From Acidobacteriota bacterium (GTDB lineage Bacteria > Acidobacteriota > Blastocatellia > Pyrinomonadales > Pyrinomonadaceae): a stretch of DNA of 64,000 nt. The translations under genes and the position numbers were made by a program. Under the pieces are notes generated by a model. It was not told where the DNA came from and searched no databases. It saw only the letters and a list, made by a program, of their open reading frames with translations. Positions 58,846 through 64,000 of this stretch are shown here, piece by piece (within the stretch, counting starts at the first letter, position 1; each line of letters begins with the position of its first letter). The stretch spans positions 1 to 64,000 of the forward strand of contig JAIVJZ010000008.1 in the NCBI GenBank assembly GCA_020199775.1, written 5' to 3'.

Positions 58846-60288
58846 ATGAAAGTTGTTCGCATCATCGCACGTTTGAACGTGGGCGGCCCGGCGAAGCACG
58901 TGGCGTGGCTGACGGCTGCAACGCGCCGCGCCGGGATCGAGTCGGAACTCGTCGCCGGGACTGTGCCGCCGGGCGAAGACGACATGAGTTATTTCGCGGC
59001 CGGGCTGGGCGTCGTGCCCGTCATCTTGCCGGAGATGACCCGCGAGGTGTCGCCGAAAGACGCGGTTGCCGCGTGGAAACTTTATCGCCTGTTCCGGCGT
59101 CTGCGGCCGGACATCGTCCACACGCACACGGCGAAGGCCGGGACGGTCGGCCGCGTCGCGGGGCTGCTCTACCGCTGGCTGACGCCATCCGCGCTCGTCG
59201 GCCGCCCGCGCGCGTGCCGCTTCGTGCATACGTACCACGGCCACATCTTCCACAGTTATTACGGGCGTTTGAAGACGCTGTTTTTCCTGACCATCGAACG
59301 CGCCCTCGCGCTCGCGGCGACCGACAGGATCGTGGTGATCAGCCAACAGCAGTTCCGGGAGATTCACGAACAGTTCGGCGTGGGGCGCGCGGGGCAGTTC
59401 AAAGTGATCCCGCTCGGCCTGGACTTGGAGACGTTCGCCGGTTGGCGCGAACGGCGCACGGCGGCGCGAGCCGGGTTGGGGGCGGGCGCGGACGAGTTGC
59501 TCGTCGGCATCGTCGGGCGTCTGACGGAGATTAAGAATCACAAATTGTTCATCGAAGCCGCGCACACTTTTTTAACGCGACCGGCGGGCGGCGGCGCGGC
59601 GGAAGGCGCGGCGGCGCGGCGCGTGCGCTTCGTCGTCATCGGAGACGGGCATCTGCGCGGCGAACTCGAAGCGCAGGCGCACGCGCTCGGCATCGCGGAG
59701 CGCATCACCTTCACGGGCACGCGCTCCGACCCCGAAAACTTTTATCCCGCGCTCGACATCGTTGCGCTGACCTCTCTGAACGAGGGCACGCCGCTGACGC
59801 TCATCGAAGCGATGGCGAACGCGCGCCCCGTCATGGCGACGGCCGTCGGCGGCGTCGTCGATCTCGTCGGTCGTCCGGTCGAGAACGGGGCGGCGCGCAG
59901 GAGGGGCAGCGCGGCGGCGACGAACCGCGAGGCCGCCGCCGCCGCCGCCGCCGCCGCGACGGCCGCAACCAATGATCTCGCTTACGCCGTCTGCGAGCGC
60001 GGCGTGCGCGTGCGGACGGGCGACGCGGAGGCGTTTTGCGAAGCCTTGCGGCTCGTCGTCTCGGGCGAAGAGTTGCGGCGCGCTCTGGGCGAGCGCGGGC
60101 GCGCGTTCGTGGCGGAGCATTATTCGAAGGAGCGTCTGGTGGCGGACGTGCTGAATCTTTACGAGGAACTGATGTCGCCCCGGCGCGTGCAGGGAGCGGC
60201 GCACAACAGCGTCGCGGCAGCGGCAGGGGCGACGAAGCAGCAGGGGAGCGTGCCGGGGATTGAACCGGCACGTGGAAAAGGAGACTGA
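58846..60288 (+). CDS. Glycosyltransferase family 4 protein with low-complexity insertions
   Basis: The product is 480 aa. KVVRIIARLNVGGPAKHVAWL opens a normal GT4 acceptor domain; HTHTAKAGTVGRVAG and HTYHGHIFHSYYG are typical. The donor site is LTSLNEGTPLTLIEAMANARPVMAT. Two insertions are unusual: GGGAAEGAAARR near 250, and NGAARRRGSAAATNREAAAAAAAAA near 345-372, the latter from a run of GCC codons. The C-terminal 35 residues are also low complexity. Start is ATG 58846 (a TTG precedes it), directly after hairpin H with no visible ribosome binding site. Confidence 0.88.
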   Translation: MKVVRIIARLNVGGPAKHVAWLTAATRRAGIESELVAGTVPPGEDDMSYFAAGLGVVPVILPEMTREVSPKDAVAAWKLYRLFRRLRPDIVHTHTAKAGTVGRVAGLLYRWLTPSALVGRPRACRFVHTYHGHIFHSYYGRLKTLFFLTIERALALAATDRIVVISQQQFREIHEQFGVGRAGQFKVIPLGLDLETFAGWRERRTAARAGLGAGADELLVGIVGRLTEIKNHKLFIEAAHTFLTRPAGGGAAEGAAARRVRFVVIGDGHLRGELEAQAHALGIAERITFTGTRSDPENFYPALDIVALTSLNEGTPLTLIEAMANARPVMATAVGGVVDLVGRPVENGAARRRGSAAATNREAAAAAAAAATAATNDLAYAVCERGVRVRTGDAEAFCEALRLVVSGEELRRALGERGRAFVAEHYSKERLVADVLNLYEELMSPRRVQGAAHNSVAAAAGATKQQGSVPGIEPARGKGD

Positions 60289-60291
60289 CAT

Positions 60292-61254
60292 TTGCGAGTT
60301 TTAATAACGGGCGGGGCGGGCTTCATCGGGTCGCATCTCTCGGACGCTTATCTGGAACGCGGCGACGAGATTTACGTGATCGACGATCTCTCGACGGGTA
60401 GCTTCGAGAACATCGCGCACTTAAAGACGCACCCGCGTTTCCATTACACGATTGACAGCGTGCACAACGTGCCCGTCTGTGCCGAACTGGTCGACCAGTG
60501 CGACGTGATCTTTCATCTGGCGGCGGCCGTCGGCGTGAAGCTCATCGTCGAAAGCCCGGTGCGCACCATCGAGACGAACGTGCGCGGGACGGAAGTGATC
60601 CTGAGCCTCGCCAACAAGAAGAAGAAGAAGGTGCTCGTCGCCTCGACCTCGGAAGTCTACGGCCTCTCGACGGAAGTTCCTTTCCGCGAAGACGGCAACC
60701 TCGTGATGGGCGCGACGACGAAGGGGCGTTGGAGTTACGCCTGCTCGAAGGCGATTGACGAGTTTCTCGCGCTCGCCTACTGGCGCGAGAAGAAACTGCC
60801 GACGGTCGTCGTGCGCCTCTTCAACACCGTGGGGCCGAGGCAGACCGGGCAGTACGGCATGGTCATCCCGACGTTCGTCAGGCAAGCGCTCGCGGGTCGC
60901 CCGATCACGGTCTACGGCAACGGCAAACAGACGCGCTGCTTCGGCTACGTCGGCGACGTGGTGGGCGCGCTGATGAAGTTGATGGACACGCCGGAGGCCG
61001 TCGGGCAGGTCTTCAACATCGGCTCGAACGAAGAGGTCTCCATCCTCGAAGTCGCCGGGCGCGTGAAGGAACTAACCGGCTCGACTTCCGAGATCGTCTT
61101 CATGCCCTACGACGAAGCCTACGAGGAGGGTTTCGAGGACATGCCGCGTCGTGTGCCCGACATCTCGAAGGTGAGCGCGCTCACCGGCTTTCGCCCGACC
61201 GAGAAACTCGACGGCATCCTCCAAAAAGTGATCGCGCACCACAGCGGGCAGTGA
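60292..61254 (+). CDS. NAD-dependent nucleotide-sugar epimerase/dehydratase
   Basis: The product is 320 aa from TTG at 60292, with AAAAGGAG about 10 bp upstream inside the end of the previous gene. [23 protein letters not shown] binds NAD. STSEVYG and the Y-x-x-x-K in WSYACSKAIDEF form the active site. RLFNTVGPRQTGQYGMVIPTFV and GNGKQTRCFGYVGDVV place it in the UDP-sugar epimerase/decarboxylase group. Substrate unassigned. Confidence 0.88.
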   Translation: MRVLITGGAGFIGSHLSDAYLERGDEIYVIDDLSTGSFENIAHLKTHPRFHYTIDSVHNVPVCAELVDQCDVIFHLAAAVGVKLIVESPVRTIETNVRGTEVILSLANKKKKKVLVASTSEVYGLSTEVPFREDGNLVMGATTKGRWSYACSKAIDEFLALAYWREKKLPTVVVRLFNTVGPRQTGQYGMVIPTFVRQALAGRPITVYGNGKQTRCFGYVGDVVGALMKLMDTPEAVGQVFNIGSNEEVSILEVAGRVKELTGSTSEIVFMPYDEAYEEGFEDMPRRVPDISKVSALTGFRPTEKLDGILQKVIAHHSGQ

Positions 61255-61263
61255 AATGTAGCA

Positions 61264-62229
61264 ATGGCAAAATCCGCTAAGACAATTCCCCAGAATTATC
61301 CGAGAATTCAGGATGAGTCCAGCCCTCATTATGGCTGCCTCGATGAGTCCTTGCTAGCGCCACATGAAATTAAAATCTCAGTCGAGACGATTAAATCTTT
61401 AATCCAGTCGGCGATTACTAATGCCGGCAGAAAGTCGAGACGTGAAATTTTATCCTTGCCGGCCGATGCCAAAGCGGACGAGCTGGAAGCTATTTATAGG
61501 AAGGAGGGCCGGGAGCTATTCAAGTATTTCAGAAAATACTGCGGCGACCCGGCGGCCACCGCTCACCAGATATATAAGAAGAATTACAGAGACGTAGCTG
61601 TGGAGCAATTTCGCAACAGGACTTTGCAAAAGGAAAGGATGAATTCCGGCTGGCGATATCAGTACTTAGTGATAGATTGTGCGCGGCATACAAAGAGGTT
61701 TGAAAGCGTCTCGGATATTGGCGCGGCAGAGGGAGACTTCAACGCGACGATCAAATTCTCGGACGTGAGCAGAGAACCCTTGAGCCTTTATGTGTCAGTC
61801 AAAAATCGAAGCAACACGATGGGCGGCGCAGATTGGCCGAAGGCGATTCAAGCTCTCGAAAATGTAGCTAAAGTAGATAAAAACAGGACAGGGCCTTATT
61901 GTTGCATCTTCGGTATCGCAATGGACAGAGGGGACAGGTACATTAAGCGAGAACAAAAAACAAAGATCGCCCATTCCGTTAATACGGAGGTGTGGCTTTC
62001 CGATTTTTTTTGGCCGTTCTTCACCAACACTTCATACGAGGAAATTATGAGACTCGTACTTGATGTGCTCGTTTCCTCATATTCGCCGGAAGACCTTCCG
62101 ACGCAAGTAGACGTGCCGCCGCAACTGTTAGATTCTTTCGGCGAATCTTGTGCAGAAACCGGCCTCATTGATGAGCTAGGCAATTTCAATGATCCTTATA
62201 AACTGGTCAGCTTTTTCTGCAACAAATAA
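61264..62229 (+). CDS. Putative type II restriction endonuclease
   Basis: The product is 321 aa with no membrane segment or signal. The central part has EGDFNATIKF then LYVSVKNRSNTMGG, a plausible PD-(D/E)xK arrangement with Asp, about 18 residues, then V-K. The main evidence is position: it is 20 bp upstream of a DNA methyltransferase gene and shares its low GC and AT-rich codon use. I cannot assign a recognition site. The XcyI/Cfr9I family, whose methylases are also N4-cytosine type, is one to test. Confidence 0.65.
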   Translation: MAKSAKTIPQNYPRIQDESSPHYGCLDESLLAPHEIKISVETIKSLIQSAITNAGRKSRREILSLPADAKADELEAIYRKEGRELFKYFRKYCGDPAATAHQIYKKNYRDVAVEQFRNRTLQKERMNSGWRYQYLVIDCARHTKRFESVSDIGAAEGDFNATIKFSDVSREPLSLYVSVKNRSNTMGGADWPKAIQALENVAKVDKNRTGPYCCIFGIAMDRGDRYIKREQKTKIAHSVNTEVWLSDFFWPFFTNTSYEEIMRLVLDVLVSSYSPEDLPTQVDVPPQLLDSFGESCAETGLIDELGNFNDPYKLVSFFCNK

Positions 62230-62249
62230 CTGTCTTAATGTAGGGTGTG

Positions 62250-63209
62250 ATGGCGAACTCGTTGAACAATAAAGTGATTGTTAAAAAAGCGGCGGCTACT
62301 TGTTCCGTAATTCATGGTGACAGCCGCGCGAAGTTAAGCGCTTTCACCGGGCGGGCCGACTTGATCGTTACATCCCCGCCTTACGCGGACGCGCGTCGAA
62401 AACATTATGACGGAGTACATCCAGACGAGTACGTAGAATGGTTTTTAGACTTTCACGAGCCGTTTTTTAATGTGCTAAAACCGTCCGGCAGCTTGGTGCT
62501 GAACATTAAGGACAAGGTTGTTAATGGCGTCCGTCATCGTTACGTGTGGCACACAATTGAAGCCTTATGCGCACGGGGATGGTTTTCGATAGATGATTAC
62601 TTATGGCATAAAACGAATCCAATGCCGGGCTATTGGCCGACCCGCTTGCGTGACGGGTGGGAGTATTGCTTTCATTTGGCGAAATCAACTCGCCCATACT
62701 TCAATCCTGACGGGGTACGCAAGCCAATCGGCGAATGGGTCGAGTCGCGACTCAATAAACTAGGCCAGAATGATCTCAGTCGCCACAATTCAGTTAATGA
62801 GAGCGGATTCGGGCGGGACATTTCCAAATGGGTGGGCAAAGAAACGGTTTTACCTTCTAATGTATTAAGTAGTGACGCACCCTCGGAAGAGGAATTTACT
62901 CCTTCCGATAATGTCCCTTCCAACGTTATTAGTCGCGCGCTCGTAGGCAAAAACAAGGGACACCCGGCAGTGTTTCCAGTTGACTTGCCACTATTCTTTA
63001 TCAAATTGCTGTGCCCGGAGAACGGTCTGGTAATTGATCCTTTCGGGGGGAGCGGTACGACGGGAATCGCAGCTTTATCTCTCAGCCGTAATTGTGTCTT
63101 GATTGATAACAACGAACAATATTGCGAAGAGGCTGTCAGAAGATTATGTGAAGAAGCCGAAGGACAAAGGGAAGGATCGGCTCTTCGCCAAAGAGTTTAT
63201 AAATCGTAG
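62250..63209 (+). CDS. DNA methyltransferase, N4-cytosine or N6-adenine type (type II modification)
   Basis: The product is 319 aa from ATG at 62250 (a GTG one codon earlier is open). Motif IV is LIVTSPPYADARR near the N-terminus. The SAM-binding motif I, VIDPFGGSGTTGIAAL, comes near the C-terminus, so this is a beta-class permuted enzyme. TSPPY favours N4-cytosine methylation. HPAVFPVDLPLFFIKLLCPENG is the conserved segment before motif I. GC content is well below that of flanking glycan genes, indicating acquisition as a unit with the upstream gene. Confidence 0.88.
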   Translation: MANSLNNKVIVKKAAATCSVIHGDSRAKLSAFTGRADLIVTSPPYADARRKHYDGVHPDEYVEWFLDFHEPFFNVLKPSGSLVLNIKDKVVNGVRHRYVWHTIEALCARGWFSIDDYLWHKTNPMPGYWPTRLRDGWEYCFHLAKSTRPYFNPDGVRKPIGEWVESRLNKLGQNDLSRHNSVNESGFGRDISKWVGKETVLPSNVLSSDAPSEEEFTPSDNVPSNVISRALVGKNKGHPAVFPVDLPLFFIKLLCPENGLVIDPFGGSGTTGIAALSLSRNCVLIDNNEQYCEEAVRRLCEEAEGQREGSALRQRVYKS

Positions 63210-63241
63210 CGTTATTACTCGAATTATGTGCCTCACACCGC

Positions 63242-63270
63242 TTGACTTATCCACTCACAACGAATAGCTT
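63242..63270 (+). promoter_or_regulatory. Candidate promoter for the WecA-like gene
   Basis: TTGACT (63242-63247), a 17-bp spacer and TAGCTT (63265-63270) lie 39 bp before the ATG. The -35 is good and the -10 is weak (3 of 6). Confidence 0.35.
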
Positions 63271-63308
63271 TTCAGGCGACCTCAAACAGCATCAACTAAC
63301 AGTTGCTC

Positions 63309-64000
63309 ATGTATTTCGGTAGTTTAAATCTCCTTCCGATCATCGTTTCGTTTGCGCTCGCGCTCGGCCTGACGCCCGTGGTGCGGCGCCTCGCCCGGCA
63401 CTGGGGCATGGTGGCGCAGCCGAAGGCGGATCGCTGGCACAACAAGCCGACGGCGATGATGGGCGGGCTGGCCGTGTTCCTCACGGTCATCATCGCGTAT
63501 CTCGTCTTCATCCGGCACATGCCGCACCACCCTTACGGGTGGGTCGTGCTGGTGGCGAGCGCGTTCCTGTTCGCCGTCGGCCTGATTGACGACATCGTTC
63601 ACGTCAAGCCTTACCAGAAGTTGATCGGGCAGGTGATGGGCGCGAGTCTGGTGGTCTATTACGGGCTGAGCTTGCCGTGGAGCGCGTCGCCCTCGCTCAA
63701 CATGGCGATCACGATCTTCTGGCTCGTCGGCATCACCAACGCGCTCAACCTGCTCGACAACATGGACGGGCTGGCCGCCGGGATCGCCGCCATCGCCGCC
63801 GCTTTCCTCTCCGCGAGTTTCGTCGTCAACGGGCAACCGGCGGAAGCCCTGATGCTCGGCGTGTTCGCCGCCGCGCTCGTCGGCTTCCTCGCCTACAACT
63901 CCAACCCCGCGACGATCTTCATGGGCGACTGCGGCTCGATGTTCATCGGCTTCTTCCTCGCCAGCGCCGCGCTGATGAGCGCGTCCGGGGCGCGCTCGCG
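63309..64000 (+). CDS. Undecaprenyl-phosphate sugar-1-phosphate transferase (WecA/MraY-like), partial at window edge
   Basis: 230 codons are visible from ATG at 63309 to the window end. The WecA/MraY superfamily motifs are in order: RWHNKPTAMMGGLAVF, GLIDDIVHVKPYQK (Asp-Asp for metal), NALNLLDNMDGLAAG and FMGDCGSMFIGF. Repeated membrane helices separate them. The enzyme transfers a HexNAc-1-phosphate to undecaprenyl phosphate and would start glycan synthesis for this cluster. The truncation is only the window boundary. Confidence 0.92.
   Translation, partial: MYFGSLNLLPIIVSFALALGLTPVVRRLARHWGMVAQPKADRWHNKPTAMMGGLAVFLTVIIAYLVFIRHMPHHPYGWVVLVASAFLFAVGLIDDIVHVKPYQKLIGQVMGASLVVYYGLSLPWSASPSLNMAITIFWLVGITNALNLLDNMDGLAAGIAAIAAAFLSASFVVNGQPAEALMLGVFAAALVGFLAYNSNPATIFMGDCGSMFIGFFLASAALMSASGARS

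Noticed and set aside
50504..62243. Shared 13-mer TGTCTTAATGTAG at 50504 and 62231
   Set aside because: The flanks do not match, and one short match in 64 kb is not strong evidence of a repeat.

Overview
The window is about 64 kb of GC-rich DNA from what looks like a Gram-negative bacterium. Three things point that way: Mpl (recycling of diaminopimelate-containing muropeptides), a Wzm/Wzt-type O-polysaccharide ABC exporter, and a Wzc-type co-polymerase kinase. A complete RsbR-S-T stressosome module, NodU/SxtI carbamoyltransferases with SxtJ/SxtK-like partners, and abundant heptanucleotide repeats would fit an Acidobacteriota member (Blastocatellia-like). That placement is inference from gene content; no rRNA or ribosomal protein gene is present to prove it. 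No tRNA, rRNA or CRISPR array was seen.

Left part (1-9.7 kb, almost all minus strand): the end of an IS5/IS903-like insertion sequence at the window edge, mpl, a solitary integron-like gene cassette, then a stressosome operon reading leftwards: rsbR, rsbS, rsbT, an RsbT-like/RsbX phosphatase fusion and an RsbT-like/sensor histidine kinase fusion. A secreted BamE-like small protein and a HerA-type ATPase follow.

Middle-left (9.8-22.4 kb): nucleotide-sugar genes on the minus strand (gmd, two DegT aminotransferases, a WbpB/WlbA-like dehydrogenase, a WbpD-like acetyltransferase), a Wzc-like tyrosine kinase, then on the plus strand an sxtJ-sxtK-carbamoyltransferase triad, and rmlB-rmlD on the minus strand behind a good sigma70-type promoter.

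Middle and right (22.9-64 kb, almost all plus strand): a large surface-polysaccharide cluster. It holds a secreted beta-helix protein, UDP-xylose synthase, UDP-glucose dehydrogenase, the Wzm/Wzt exporter, NUDIX, acyltransferase, further sugar-modifying enzymes, many GT2/GT4 glycosyltransferases, several methyltransferases, a second carbamoyltransferase, two tandem polytopic membrane proteins that have undergone gene conversion, an AsnB amidotransferase, rmlA and an rmlC-like gene, a type II restriction-modification pair of lower GC, and the start of a WecA/MraY-like initiating phosphosugar transferase. Together these would make activated sugars (rhamnose, xylose, uronic acids, acetamido and amino sugars), assemble and decorate the glycan by methylation, carbamoylation and amidation, and export it.

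The least expected structural signal is a set of eight intergenic elements, each of short tandem 7-bp repeats on one arm and their reverse complement on the other. They fall into four sequence families with two copies each, lie mostly at junctions between co-directional genes, and often cover the upstream gene's stop codon. The stressosome operon carries three of them.
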